Assembly: GCF_012273515.2 (NCBI RefSeq)
Contig: NZ_CP050975.2
Location: 4,464,001 to 4,528,000 of the forward strand
Direction of reading: 5' to 3'
Length of the DNA stretch: 64,000 nucleotides
Source of the DNA: Streptomyces sp. RPA4-2
GTDB lineage: Bacteria > Actinomycetota > Actinomycetes > Streptomycetales > Streptomycetaceae
The notes below the pieces were generated by a model. The model saw only the letters and a list, made by a program, of their open reading frames with translations, did not search any database and was not told where the DNA came from. Each line of letters opens with the position of its first letter. The first letter of the stretch is position 1. This document shows positions 9,824 to 18,726 of the stretch, piece by piece. The translations under genes and the position numbers were made by a program.

Positions 9824-9916
9824 CGACGCCCGTACGGTGGGTGAGTTCGACCCCGGGCTCACCCTCCTGTACAGTCTCTTCTCGCAGCACAGCGCACGAA
9901 AGTGACTGCGAAACCT

Positions 9917-9991
9917 GGTCCTGTGGAGCAGTTTGGAGTGCTCGCCACCCTGTCAAGGTGGAGGCCGCGGGTTCAAATCCCGTCAGGACCG
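9917..9991 (+). tRNA. tRNA-Asp (GTC), second copy
   Basis: The 75 bases are identical to the tRNA-Asp at 4835, with the same acceptor stem and GTC anticodon, but it lies alone between hrpA and its own terminator. Confidence 0.95.
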
Positions 9992-10001
9992 CAGTAGATA
10001 C

Positions 10002-10031
10002 GAGAGCCCGGGTCTTCGGACCCGGGCTCTC
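10002..10031 (+). terminator. Terminator of tRNA-Asp
   Basis: A 13-bp perfect stem (GAGAGCCCGGGTC) is closed by a TTCG tetraloop, 10 bp after the tRNA. Confidence 0.9.
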
Positions 10032-10160
10032 GTGCGTCCGGCACCCTCACACGCCGGCACCCTCGTGCGTGTCCGACACCCTCGTGCGTCCGGCACCTTC
10101 ACGCGCCCGGCACCCTCGTGCGTCCGGCACTCCCGCACTCCCGCCCTCTCGCGCGTCCGA
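10032..10160. repeat. Degenerate direct repeats after tRNA-Asp
   Basis: The block CGTGCGTCCGGCACCCTC recurs about five times with small changes. It lies between the tRNA terminator and the next small gene and shows no coding character. Confidence 0.6.
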
Positions 10161-10264
10161 CCCCACCCCGCTCCGGCCCCACCCCTGGGGCTCCCGCGTC
10201 TTGACGGCACCTCATTCCCCGGGTACCCCGGAAACCAGGGCTCTCGACCCCTTGGAGGTGGCCC

Positions 10265-10465
10265 ATGGCGGCATCGGCCCGGCACGAGACGCGTGCCCTG
10301 CTCCGCGCCCACTTGGCGGCCGCTTCCGGGTACCGCCATCTGACGCGGCACTGCCCGATCTGCCACCAACTCCTGAGGCTGGCCATGGAACCCGCTCCGC
10401 ACGGCGAGGAGGACGAGACCGCGGCGGAGACGGCGGCCGAGGAGGAGAGTCCTTCCAAGGCGTGA
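10265..10465 (+). CDS. Small conserved Streptomyces protein (DUF6274-like)
   Basis: 66 residues, with TTGGAGGTGG just upstream of the ATG. It has a basic helical start (ASARHETRALLRAHLAAASG), a CPIC pair at residues 30-33 that could bind metal or form a disulfide, and an acidic tail of Glu and Ala. The composition matches the actinobacterial family I know as DUF6274; that name is from memory. Function unknown. It points towards the convergent bldC terminator. Confidence 0.65.
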   Translation: MAASARHETRALLRAHLAAASGYRHLTRHCPICHQLLRLAMEPAPHGEEDETAAETAAEEESPSKA

Positions 10466-10813
10466 GCGGGGACGCCGGGAATACACCTCGCTCCCAACTC
10501 CTTTCTCCTTTAGCGCAGGGGAGTCGTGAGCGACAAGGACTCTGGCATGTGACGGGTGTCACCGCATAAGTTTTCAGAACAGCGAAACTTACACCCCACC
10601 TACAACTAGTCAATTTAATATGTGCAATTGCACCACCCACCGAGGACTCCCACCGGAGATCCGACAGCCCTCCCCAGACTCCCACAAGGCCGCTCACGGA
10701 CCCTCCGCGCCGACCGCTCCCGCGACCGCCCGACGCACGGGCGAAGCGTCAAGAGGGCGCGCCCAGGCCGCCGGCGGAGCGCGGACGGAGCCGCGCCAGG
10801 ACCCGGCGGGGCA
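10466..10813. other. Gene-free spacer between convergent genes
   Basis: About 350 bp. AT-rich at 10560-10640, where there is a 12-bp perfect palindrome (GTGCAATTGCAC, 10622-10633) and an imperfect inverted repeat AAGTTTTC/GAAACTT. The open frames across it have no coding bias. No gene supported. Confidence 0.5.
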
Positions 10814-10852
10814 CAAAAAAATCGCGCTGGACCCGGCGGAGTCCAGCGCGAT
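10814..10852 (-). terminator. Rho-independent terminator of bldC
   Basis: On the minus strand a 12-bp perfect stem (ATCGCGCTGGAC) with an 8-nt loop is followed by seven T. A classic U-tract is rare in Streptomyces, so this terminator is unusually strong by sequence. It lies about 140 bp past the bldC stop. Confidence 0.9.
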
Positions 10853-10989
10853 CGACGACGCACCCTTGTCATGAGTGGAACTGGGTCGGGCGTGAGCCCT
10901 GTTGGGGCAGGACCCGCGTCGCTTGAAGCTGTGGTTCGGACGTTCCGGCGGATTGGGGGAGCTGCCGAATTGTCCGTTTATGTAATTGT

Positions 10990-11196
10990 TCAGGCCTCGC
11001 TGCGCTGCTGCGGGATGCCCGCGAGCAGTGCACGGACCTCCGCTTCGCGGTAGCGGCGGTGCCCGCCGAGCGTGCGGATGGACGTAAGCTTGCCGGCCTT
11101 CGCCCACCGTGTGACCGTCTTGGGGTCGACGCGGAACATGGTGGCGACCTCAGCCGGGGTCAGCAGCGGCTCGGCATCAGGGGTGCGAGCGGTCAT
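10990..11196 (-). CDS. bldC: BldC, MerR-like developmental DNA-binding protein
   Basis: 68 residues, full length for the family and, as far as I can recall, identical to the Streptomyces BldC sequence (LLTPAEVATMFRVDPKTVTR, then LGGHRRYREAEV). It is a single winged helix-turn-helix of MerR type without the dimerising coiled coil. BldC binds head-to-tail on direct repeats and holds back entry into sporulation, so vegetative growth is prolonged. It is monocistronic, with a long upstream region and a strong terminator. Its presence fixes the host as a developmentally complex actinomycete. Confidence 0.98.
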   Translation of the reverse strand: MTARTPDAEPLLTPAEVATMFRVDPKTVTRWAKAGKLTSIRTLGGHRRYREAEVRALLAGIPQQRSEA

Positions 11197-11842
11197 GAGC
11201 GGCCTCCTCGGGAGAACCGAACCTTCTCGGTTCTTTCCTCTAAATTCTGCACCTTGACCCGCGTTGCCCGAAATGGCGGACGCGAGTCGAGTCGGTTATA
11301 GGACGAACGGCTTGTCCTCGGCACTACAACTACACCATCCGTCCAGCCGCGTCGGCCAAACCGATGGAATTGCCCTCCCAGGTGTTCATCAGCGACGGAA
11401 GCCGATGGACCATGCCATAGCGGACAGTCACGACACTGTGACGATCAGTCACAGGACGATCAGGAGTCACCAGACCCCCCATAGCGTGCAATGCGGAGAT
11501 TCCACCCAAACACGGGTAGAAGGAGCCCTCCCCGGACTCCTTGTCCTATTTTGGCACGGGGAGGGGTAAGCGATGCAAGAGCCAGGTAAGTGCCATCCGT
11601 CACGCTTGACGCACCGTTGACGCAAAAGACCGGATCGGGACCTACGTCCCGTAGTCGTGACCTACGTCCTACAGTGGCACCTCTTCGGCGTGCGAGGACC
11701 ATACGTCAGTTCGGTTGCTGTCGGCTGAGATACGCGTCACATGTCCCGGACAGGACCACGGGACGCACCCGCCCCGCCCGTCCCCGCCCACACCTCAGGA
11801 CACGCCCGTCCCACGTGATCCACCCGTTCCACCCGGCGGACC
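11197..11842. other. Long bldC upstream region without a gene
   Basis: About 645 bp between bldC (start at 11196) and the end of the next minus-strand gene. It is lower in GC than its neighbours at 11210-11600. It contains several GTCAC/GTGAC motifs around 11424-11462 and the paired boxes listed at 11637-11669. The short open frames here lack coding bias. It probably holds the bldC promoter and possibly an untranslated RNA. Confidence 0.5.
11637..11669. promoter_or_regulatory. Paired GGGAC-type boxes upstream of bldC
   Basis: GACCTACGTCC occurs at 11639-11649 and again at 11659-11669, exactly 20 bp (two helical turns) apart. The first sits in an inverted repeat GGGAC-n4-GTCCC, which resembles DevR/DosR-type boxes. 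This suggests a dimeric regulator binding on one face of the helix; the identity is inference. Confidence 0.35.
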
Positions 11843-12691
11843 TCAGTTCGAGGACTGTCGGTCCCTGACCGAGCGCCAGCGCTCCACGAGCCGCCCGTAC
11901 GCCTCGCCCGCGGCGGGTCCGTCCCCGTCGCGCAGCGCCTCGATGCCCTCGGCGACGTCCGCCGCCGAGTGATCGTCCTCCAGGTGCCCGGCCGGCAGGG
12001 CGTGCACCAGCCCGCCGTAGTCCAGCTCGACCAGCGAGCGCGGGTGGAACTCCTCCAGCCAGCGCCCCACGTCCACCAGGCCGTCGATGAGCGGCCCTTC
12101 GTCGAGGGTGTCCCGGAGCGTCTTCAGCGCCCGCGCGGTCCGCCGGCGCGCCTGCACCATCGGCGTCCGGTAGCGCAGCACCGGCGCCGCTCCGTCGCCG
12201 CCCGCGCCCTTCTCGTACTCCCGCTCCTCGTCGGAGACGAGCACGAACCAGTTCAGCGGCACCTGCCAGGTCGAGCTGCGGATCCACGGGCGGGCGTCGG
12301 GGTTGCGGGCCAGCCAGCGCTCGTAGTCCAGGGCGGCCTGGCGGCGGACGAGCGGGGGCAGCACCGCGTCCAGGACCGACACCGGCAGCTCCTCGCCCAG
12401 TTCACCGAGCGCCTGCCAGCCCCGCAGCCGGGTGCGCCAGGGGCAGACGCAGAGCACCCCGTCGACGTCCAGCACGAACGCGTCGGCGCTCTCGTGCACC
12501 GGCACGGGGATCGGCGGCGTCGGGAGCAGGTCGGCCAGGGACCGGCGCAGTTCGTCCTGGTACGACGGACGCTCCGCGCGCCGGGCGTAGCGCGCCCAGT
12601 GGCCGCGCTCCGGCTCCGCGAAGGCGGCCAGCGGTTCGTAGACGCGCAGATACGACGCGTACGGGACGACCACCGAGGACACCTTGGGCAC
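11843..12691 (-). CDS. Conserved protein with HAD-like N-terminal motif, unknown function
   Basis: 282 residues from a GTG at 12691 that is preceded by GGAGGGAGCAGAG; the open frame upstream to 12907 is extension. Residues about 58-80 contain [16 protein letters not shown], like motif I (DxDG) of HAD hydrolases, followed by [11 protein letters not shown] and [17 protein letters not shown]. The C-terminus is acidic and helical. It is a position-conserved neighbour of bldC and vdh in Streptomyces. The HAD resemblance is one motif only, so an enzyme activity is uncertain. It is divergent from vdh. Confidence 0.7.
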   Translation of the reverse strand: MPKVSSVVVPYASYLRVYEPLAAFAEPERGHWARYARRAERPSYQDELRRSLADLLPTPPIPVPVHESADAFVLDVDGVLCVCPWRTRLRGWQALGELGEELPVSVLDAVLPPLVRRQAALDYERWLARNPDARPWIRSSTWQVPLNWFVLVSDEEREYEKGAGGDGAAPVLRYRTPMVQARRRTARALKTLRDTLDEGPLIDGLVDVGRWLEEFHPRSLVELDYGGLVHALPAGHLEDDHSAADVAEGIEALRDGDGPAAGEAYGRLVERWRSVRDRQSSN

Positions 12692-12936
12692 CTCTGCTCC
12701 CTCCCCATCGGGCCGAACACGAAACCCGGGCGGGAACGTGTTCAACCGGCACACGAGCGACCGGGAAACCACTGCAAATCGTCCCACGGCCGTGCGGAAA
12801 CGTACTCCGGGAGAAGGTGATCCTGAACACTGCGCGGATGGTGACCGGGCGCAGGCTCTACCCTCGTGCCCACGGGGGCCCGCCATCCGCACGGGCACCG
12901 TCGTCAACCGCCGCTACTTACCTGGGAGTCACCACA

Positions 12937-14025
12937 GTGACCGACGTAACCGACGGCGTCCTGCACACCCTGTTCCACTCGGACCAGGGGGGTCATGAGC
13001 AAGTCGTGCTGTGCCAGGACCGGGCCAGCGGCCTCAAGGCCGTCATCGCCATCCACTCCACCGCTCTGGGCCCCGCCCTCGGCGGGACGCGTTTCTACCC
13101 GTACGCGAGCGAGGAGGAGGCCGTCGCCGACGCGCTGAACCTCTCGCGCGGGATGTCCTACAAGAACGCCATGGCCGGTCTCGACCACGGCGGCGGCAAG
13201 GCCGTCATCATCGGCGACCCCGAGCAGATCAAGAGCGAGGAGCTGCTGCTGGCCTACGGCCGGTTCGTGGCCTCGCTCGGCGGCCGCTACGTCACGGCCT
13301 GCGACGTCGGCACCTACGTCGCCGACATGGACGTCGTGGCCCGGGAGTGCCGCTGGACGACCGGCCGTTCGCCGGAGAACGGCGGCGCGGGCGACTCGTC
13401 GGTCCTGACCGCCTACGGCGTCTTCCAGGGCATGCGGGCGAGCGCCCAGCACCTGTGGGGCGACCCGACGCTGCGGGGCCGCAGGGTGGGCATCGCGGGC
13501 GTCGGCAAGGTGGGCCACCACCTCGTGGACCATCTGCGCCAGGACGGCGCCGAGGTCGTCATCACGGACGTGCGGGCGGACTCCGTGCGGCGGATCCTGG
13601 ACAAGCACCCGACCGGGGTCACCGCCGTCGCCGACACCGAGGCGCTGATCCGTGTGGAGGGACTGGACATCTACGCCCCCTGCGCGCTCGGCGGGGCACT
13701 GAACGACGCCTCCGTGCCCGTCCTCACGGCGAGGATCGTGTGCGGCGCCGCCAACAACCAGCTCGCGCACCCGGGCGTCGAGAAGGACCTCGCGGACCGC
13801 GGGATCCTGTACGCGCCCGACTACGTCGTGAACGCGGGCGGTGTCATCCAGGTCGCCGACGAGCTCCACGGTTTCGACTTCGACCGGTGCAAGGCGAAGG
13901 CCGCGAAGATCTTCGACACCACGCTGGCCATATTCGCACGTGCGAAGGAGGACGGGATTCCGCCGGCCGCCGCGGCCGACCGGATCGCCGAGCAGCGGAT
14001 GGCGGAGGCGCGTCGCCGCGGCTGA
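12937..14025 (+). CDS. vdh: Valine (branched-chain amino acid) dehydrogenase
   Basis: 362 residues from the GTG at 12937 (GGGAG seven bases upstream); a longer frame from 12817 is not needed. It has the Glu/Leu/Phe/Val dehydrogenase fold: the glycine-rich, Lys-containing catalytic segment [11 protein letters not shown], then the NAD-binding Rossmann motif GVGKVGHHL and the NNQL and PDYVVNAGG blocks. The enzyme oxidatively deaminates valine, leucine and isoleucine to 2-oxo acids with NAD+, supplying branched-chain acyl-CoA precursors for fatty acids and polyketides. It is monocistronic, with its promoter in the 245-bp divergent gap. Confidence 0.95.
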   Translation: MTDVTDGVLHTLFHSDQGGHEQVVLCQDRASGLKAVIAIHSTALGPALGGTRFYPYASEEEAVADALNLSRGMSYKNAMAGLDHGGGKAVIIGDPEQIKSEELLLAYGRFVASLGGRYVTACDVGTYVADMDVVARECRWTTGRSPENGGAGDSSVLTAYGVFQGMRASAQHLWGDPTLRGRRVGIAGVGKVGHHLVDHLRQDGAEVVITDVRADSVRRILDKHPTGVTAVADTEALIRVEGLDIYAPCALGGALNDASVPVLTARIVCGAANNQLAHPGVEKDLADRGILYAPDYVVNAGGVIQVADELHGFDFDRCKAKAAKIFDTTLAIFARAKEDGIPPAAAADRIAEQRMAEARRRG

Positions 14026-14348
14026 CGGAACCGGCCATTCGGAACCCCTCGTTCCGGCTCGTTTCACGCTTGTCAGGGACCCGCCGAGGGAAGACTTGGA
14101 GAGAACTCTCACTCCTGTCGGCGGGTCGGGCGCCAAGAAGAGGTTAAAATCGCGGTTGACCAGCGGGGACAGGGCACCTCGCGGGTTCTGGGCCTAGGCG
14201 CGTCCTGCGGGCGACGTACCGTATGGGCGCGGGCTCAGGTACCGTGGAAGCCCTACGGACCGGTCTCTCCATGGAGAGCCCGTTCCAGATCATGAACGCG
14301 TGTCAAGACTCTGGGGCCACCGAGCCCCGTATCCGAGGGGGTCGAGCC
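14026..14348. other. Intergenic region before the DUF3073 gene
   Basis: About 320 bp. The lower-GC stretch near 14140-14165 (TTAAAATCGCGGTTGACC) is a plausible promoter for the downstream gene. An inverted repeat GGTCTCTCCATGGAGAGCC lies near 14261-14280. No gene seen. Confidence 0.4.
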
Positions 14349-14603
14349 ATGGGGCGCGGCCGGGCAAAGGCCAAGCAGACGAAGGTCGCCCGCCAGCTGA
14401 AGTACAGCAGCGGCGGGACTGACCTCTCGCGCCTGGCCAATGAGCTGGGCGCTTCGACTTCGAGCCAGCCGCCGAATGGCGAGCCGTTCGAGGACGACGA
14501 CGAGGAAGACGACCCGTACGCCCAGTACGCGGATCTCTACAACGACGACGATGAGGACGAGGACGACCAGTCCGGTCCCCAGTCCCAACGTCGCGGCGCT
14601 TGA
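14349..14603 (+). CDS. DUF3073 domain protein
   Basis: 84 residues from the ATG at 14349 with GAGGGGG upstream. The start MGRGRAKAKQTKVARQLKY and the following SSGGTDLSRLANEL are the hallmarks of DUF3073, a small actinobacterial protein with a basic N-terminal half and a very acidic tail (DDDDEDEDDQ). The family has no assigned function; the charge split suggests nucleic-acid or ribosome contact, which is inference. It is convergent with purM. Confidence 0.9.
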   Translation: MGRGRAKAKQTKVARQLKYSSGGTDLSRLANELGASTSSQPPNGEPFEDDDEEDDPYAQYADLYNDDDEDEDDQSGPQSQRRGA

Positions 14604-14661
14604 CGCAACAGCGTCCCTCGCGGTTTCCGCGATCTCTCGTAGCAGATTCCTGTTGGCGGAC

Positions 14662-14716
14662 TTCTGCCGACAGATCTTCGCCGGCGGTTCTCCGTCGGCG
14701 GGTTCTGTCGGCAGAA
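14662..14716. other. Long nested hairpin
   Basis: Perfect 12-bp arms, TTCTGCCGACAG (14662-14673) and its complement (14705-14716), enclose a second smaller GC stem. It could end transcription of the DUF3073 gene or form a structured RNA tail. Confidence 0.6.
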
Positions 14717-14756
14717 TTCTCATGACGAGCAGAATTCGCACAACAGTCGCACTTCA

Positions 14757-14786
14757 CCCGGTCCGGAGCGTCAGCGCCGGACCGGG
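14757..14786. terminator. Bidirectional terminator between DUF3073 gene and purM
   Basis: Perfect 10-bp stem CCCGGTCCGG with a 10-nt loop, in the convergent gap 20 bp from the purM stop. Confidence 0.8.
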
Positions 14787-14806
14787 TTCTGTGCTGCCCG
14801 AGGGCA

Positions 14807-15907
14807 TCAGCTCGCGTAGTCGCCGATCAGGGCCGCGCCCGTCGTGTGCTCGCCGCGCTCGGTGATCTCACCGGCGATCCAGGCGTCCACACCGCGGTCC
14901 CCGAGGGTGGCGAGCGCCGCGTCCGCCGATTCCTCCGGGACGATCGCGATCATGCCCACGCCCATGTTCAGCGTCTTCTCCAGCTCCAGCCGCTCGACCT
15001 CGCCGGTCCGACCGACCAGGTCGAAGACCGGGGCCGGGGTCCAGGTCTCGCGGTCGACGATCGCGTGCAGGCCGTCCGGGATCACGCGGGCGAGGTTCGC
15101 CGCGAGGCCGCCGCCGGTGATGTGACTGAAGGCGTGCACCTCGGTGGTCCGGGTGAGCGCCAGACAGTCCAGCGAGTAGATCTTGGTGGGCTCCAGCAGC
15201 TCCTCGCCGAGGGTACGGCCGAACTCCTCGACGTGCTGGTCGAGGCTGAGGTTCGCCCGCTCGAAGAGGACGTGCCGGACGAGGGAGTACCCGTTCGAGT
15301 GAAGCCCGGAGGCCGCCATGGCGATCACCGCGTCACCCGTGCGGATACGATCCGCCCCGAGCAGCCGGTCGGCCTCGACCACGCCCGTACCGGCGCCCGC
15401 GACGTCGAAGTCGTCCGGACCCAGCAGACCCGGGTGTTCGGCCGTCTCGCCGCCCACCAGGGCGCAGCCCGCGAGGACGCAGCCCTCGGCGATGCCCTTC
15501 ACGATGGCCGCGACACGCTCGGGATGGACCTTGCCGACGCAGATGTAGTCAGTCATGAAGAGCGGCTCGGCGCCGCACACCACGATGTCGTCCATGACCA
15601 TCGCGACCAGGTCGTGACCGATGGAGTCGTACACGCCGAGCTGCCGGGCCAGGTCGACCTTGGTGCCCACGCCGTCCGTGGCGGAGGCGAGCAGCGGCCG
15701 CTCGTACCGCTTGAGGGCGGAGGCGTCGAAGAGGCCGGCGAAACCGCCGAGGCCGCCGAGGACCTCGGGGCGCTGCGTCTTCTTCACCCACTCCTTCATC
15801 AGCTCCACGGCGCGGTCGCCCGCTTCGATGTCGACGCCGGCGGCCGCGTAGGAAGCACCGGAAGGGCTGCCCGTCGCCGGAGGTGACTGATCAGAGACAG
15901 AAGACAT
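14807..15907 (-). CDS. purM: Phosphoribosylformylglycinamidine cyclo-ligase (AIR synthetase)
   Basis: 366 residues from the ATG at 15907; the frame is open upstream into purF, but MSSVSDQSPPATG with SYAAAGVDIEAGDRAVE is the natural start. It has the PurM-type ATP-binding fold: ATDGVGTK, VAMVMDDIVVCGAEPLF, GGETAEHPG and HITGGGLAANL. It converts FGAM to AIR with ATP, the fifth step of purine synthesis. It lies 43 bp after purF in the same direction, so the two are very likely cotranscribed. Confidence 0.97.
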   Translation of the reverse strand: MSSVSDQSPPATGSPSGASYAAAGVDIEAGDRAVELMKEWVKKTQRPEVLGGLGGFAGLFDASALKRYERPLLASATDGVGTKVDLARQLGVYDSIGHDLVAMVMDDIVVCGAEPLFMTDYICVGKVHPERVAAIVKGIAEGCVLAGCALVGGETAEHPGLLGPDDFDVAGAGTGVVEADRLLGADRIRTGDAVIAMAASGLHSNGYSLVRHVLFERANLSLDQHVEEFGRTLGEELLEPTKIYSLDCLALTRTTEVHAFSHITGGGLAANLARVIPDGLHAIVDRETWTPAPVFDLVGRTGEVERLELEKTLNMGVGMIAIVPEESADAALATLGDRGVDAWIAGEITERGEHTTGAALIGDYAS

Positions 15908-15950
15908 TGCCTGGGATCTTTCGGGTTGGTGAAACGGGGCTCTGCGGCAC

Positions 15951-17477
15951 TTACGGGCGACGGATGGCGTCAGCCGCGGCCGTGGCTGCGGGACCCGCGG
16001 CCAGCTCGGTCTCCAGGAGCTGCTTGCCGAGCAGCTCGGGGTCGGGAAGCTCCATCGGGTACTCACCGTCGAAGCAGGCCCGGCACAGGTTCGGCTTGTC
16101 GATGGTGGTGGCCTCGATCATGCCGTCGAGAGAGATGTACGAGAGGGAGTCGGCGCCGAGGGAGGTGCCGATCTCCTCGATGGTCATGCCGTTGGCGATC
16201 AGCTCGGCGCGGGTCGCGAAGTCGATGCCGAAGAAGCAGGGCCACTTCACGGGCGGGGAGGAGATCCGGATGTGGACCTCGGCCGCGCCGGCCTCGCGGA
16301 GCATGCGCACCAGCGCGCGCTGGGTGTTGCCGCGGACGATCGAGTCGTCGACGACGACCAGCCGCTTCCCCTTGATGACTTCCTTCAGGGGATTCAGCTT
16401 CAGGCGGATGCCCAGCTGCCGGATGGTCTGCGAGGGCTGGATGAAGGTCCGGCCGACGTACGCGTTCTTGACCAGACCCGCGCCGAACGGGATTCCGCTG
16501 GCCTCCGCGTAACCGATCGCGGCGGGCGTCCCGGACTCCGGAGTCGCTATCACCAGATCAGCCTCCGCAGGGGCTTCCTTGGCGAGCTTGCGGCCCATCT
16601 CGACACGGGACAGATACACGTTCCGGCCGGCGATGTCCGTGTCGGGGCGGGCCAGGTACACGTACTCGAAGACACAGCCCTTGGGCTTCGCTTCCGCGAA
16701 TCGCGAGGTGCGCAGGCCGTTCTCGTCGATGGCGACGAACTCGCCCGGTTCGATCTCGCGGACGTACGCGGCACCGCAGATGTCGAGGGCGGCGGACTCG
16801 GAGGCGACCACCCAGCCGCGCTCCAGCCGGCCGAGGACCAGCGGGCGGATGCCCTGCGGGTCACGAGCCGCGTACAGGGTGTGCTCGTTCATGAAGACGA
16901 GGCTGAAGGCGCCCTTGACCTGCGGGAGGACCTTCGCGGAGGCCTCCTCCACGGTCAGCGGCTTGCCGTCGTCGTCGACCTGGGCCGCGAGCAGCGCGGT
17001 GAGCAGGTCGGTGTCGTTGGTGGCGGCCACCCGGGTGGTGCGGCCGTCCTGCTTGGGAAGGTCGGCGACCATCTCGGCGAGCTGCGCCGTGTTGACCAGG
17101 TTGCCGTTGTGGCCGAGCGCGATGGAGCCGTGCGCGGTGGCACGGAACGTCGGCTGGGCGTTCTCCCAGACGGAGGCACCGGTGGTCGAGTAGCGGGCGT
17201 GACCGACCGCGATATGACCTTGGAGCGAACCGAGCGAGGTCTCGTCGAAGACCTGGGACACGAGGCCCATGTCCTTGAAGACGAGGATCTGGGAGCCGTT
17301 GCTGACCGCGATACCCGCGGATTCCTGGCCTCGATGCTGGAGGGCGTAGAGCCCGAAGTAAGTGAGCTTGGCGACCTCTTCACCGGGGGCCCAGACTCCG
17401 AAGACGCCGCAAGCGTCCTGGGGGCCTTTCTCGCCGGGGAGCAGATCATGATTGAGTCGACCGTCACCACGTGGCAC
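15951..17477 (-). CDS. purF: Amidophosphoribosyltransferase
   Basis: 508 residues. The N-terminal 22 residues form a short propeptide before the Ntn nucleophile Cys23 in DACGVFGVW, as in the Bacillus-type enzyme. QHRGQESAGI belongs to the glutaminase domain. The PRPP loop VVVDDSIVRGNTQ lies in the C-terminal half, and cysteines in WPCFFGID and NLCRACFDGEYP fit the Fe-S cluster form. It catalyses the first committed step: PRPP plus glutamine gives phosphoribosylamine. It heads the purF-purM operon on the minus strand. Confidence 0.97.
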   Translation of the reverse strand: MPRGDGRLNHDLLPGEKGPQDACGVFGVWAPGEEVAKLTYFGLYALQHRGQESAGIAVSNGSQILVFKDMGLVSQVFDETSLGSLQGHIAVGHARYSTTGASVWENAQPTFRATAHGSIALGHNGNLVNTAQLAEMVADLPKQDGRTTRVAATNDTDLLTALLAAQVDDDGKPLTVEEASAKVLPQVKGAFSLVFMNEHTLYAARDPQGIRPLVLGRLERGWVVASESAALDICGAAYVREIEPGEFVAIDENGLRTSRFAEAKPKGCVFEYVYLARPDTDIAGRNVYLSRVEMGRKLAKEAPAEADLVIATPESGTPAAIGYAEASGIPFGAGLVKNAYVGRTFIQPSQTIRQLGIRLKLNPLKEVIKGKRLVVVDDSIVRGNTQRALVRMLREAGAAEVHIRISSPPVKWPCFFGIDFATRAELIANGMTIEEIGTSLGADSLSYISLDGMIEATTIDKPNLCRACFDGEYPMELPDPELLGKQLLETELAAGPAATAAADAIRRP

Positions 17478-17538
17478 GGTTCCGAGTGTAGGCGAGATCG
17501 ACCACTGGTCCGAATTGGGGATACGGGGCCGCGGCGGC

Positions 17539-18354
17539 TCACTTGTCGGCGGACGCCGTCACGTGCGTGCCGTTTGTGCTGGTCAGAGCGATACTACGGT
17601 GATCCAGCACGTAGGCGACCGTGCTGTCGAAGAGGCCCAACAGGGCGCGCTCGGTGCTCATGAGTGAGGCGTCGCACACCATCCGGGTGGTCCTGGCCGC
17701 GCCGAGGGTGATATGTCCGTCGCGGACGGTGGCTTTCGCGGAGACGTCGTTGCAGCCGAGACGGCCGGAAAGTGTCCCCTGGCGCTGGTCCAGGACGAAG
17801 TACGCCGCGGCTCCCGCGGGCACGGGCCGGGCCGCGTCGCCGACGCCGACGGACGTGATGGTCCACTTGGTGCCGTGGAGCGGGACGTCCGCCTCCTTGG
17901 TGAGGCCGATCCGGTCGCCGGCGCGGGTGGTGAGGGTGAGTTTGTCGCCCTTGACCGCGGTGGTGAACGTGTCCCGGCCGAAGACGCGGACCAGGCTCCT
18001 CTCGAAGGCCATCGGGGTCTTCCCGCAGGCCATCTCCGTCATCCGGACGTCGCCGAAGTCGACGCGGTCGTCCTTGAGGGTGGCGGTCGAGCCGAAGCCG
18101 TTGCAGCCGAGGTTGCCGCTGACGCGGCCGTCCCGGTCGATCCGCAGGTAGGCGCCGCCGGGCGAGCGGGTGGTCCTCCCGTCGACGGTGAGGCTGTCGA
18201 CGTTCCAGTGGACGCCGGTGACGCCGGTGGCGTGCGCCGCGGTGACGGACGACGAGCCCGTCCCGGCGGGGTCACCGCCCGCCGTCTCGGTGCCGCAGGC
18301 CACGGCGAGCGGAAGCAGGGTCAGGACGCTGAGGGTCAGTCGCTGCTTGTCCAT
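17539..18354 (-). CDS. META-domain lipoprotein
   Basis: 271 residues with a lipoprotein signal peptide ending at the lipobox LAVAC (Cys20), so it is exported and lipid-anchored. Two tandem META (HslJ-like) domains follow: WNVDSLTVDG with GNLGCNGFG at residues about 45-145, and TKWTITSVGVG with SGRLGCNDVSA at about 155-265. The paired cysteines in each domain (GCN and ACG / VCD) could form disulfides. META proteins are linked to heat or novobiocin tolerance in E. coli; the role here is unknown. It lies 61 bp from the purF start and is transcribed the same way towards unrelated DNA. Confidence 0.88.
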   Translation of the reverse strand: MDKQRLTLSVLTLLPLAVACGTETAGGDPAGTGSSSVTAAHATGVTGVHWNVDSLTVDGRTTRSPGGAYLRIDRDGRVSGNLGCNGFGSTATLKDDRVDFGDVRMTEMACGKTPMAFERSLVRVFGRDTFTTAVKGDKLTLTTRAGDRIGLTKEADVPLHGTKWTITSVGVGDAARPVPAGAAAYFVLDQRQGTLSGRLGCNDVSAKATVRDGHITLGAARTTRMVCDASLMSTERALLGLFDSTVAYVLDHRSIALTSTNGTHVTASADK

Positions 18355-18726
18355 GGCGATGGGACGGGGCGGGTGGGGTGGTCGGTTCCCTCCGGTAAGC
18401 CGCGCGGGCCCGTCGGTGTCGCGCGCGGATCGCCTCGCTTAAGCGTTCGCGCGGGGCGCTCCGCGGGCGTACGGCCGGCGCCGCGAGGGGCCGGCGGCCC
18501 GCGCCGCGAGGGGACGGGCGGGTCATGCCGCGAGGTATGGGCGGCTCGCGCCGCGAGGGACCGGCGAGGCCCACTGTGGCGGCCGCGCGGGCCTCGTCGC
18601 CGCGCATACGCGAGCCACCGGAGCGGCGCACGGGGCACGCGGCGCACGGGACCTGCGACGACGGATACGCAAGGCCCCCAGCAGCGGGCTCATGGGTCCC
18701 GGGCCGCTCCGGTGGCGAGGGGCGGG
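18355..18726. other. Gene-free GC-rich spacer
   Basis: About 370 bp upstream of the META gene. At 18478-18570 the unit GCCGCGAGGG recurs four times. No frame has convincing coding character; the promoter of the META gene is presumably near 18360-18440. Confidence 0.5.

Noticed and set aside
5633..9862. 1409-codon open frame antisense to hrpA
   Set aside because: Shadow of high GC3 coding; the translation is His/Asp/Val/Arg-rich with no domains, and the plus-strand HrpA has every family motif.
10622..11053. Possible gene between the DUF6274-like gene and bldC
   Set aside because: The frame runs through the bldC terminator and AT-rich DNA, has no ribosome site and no coding bias.
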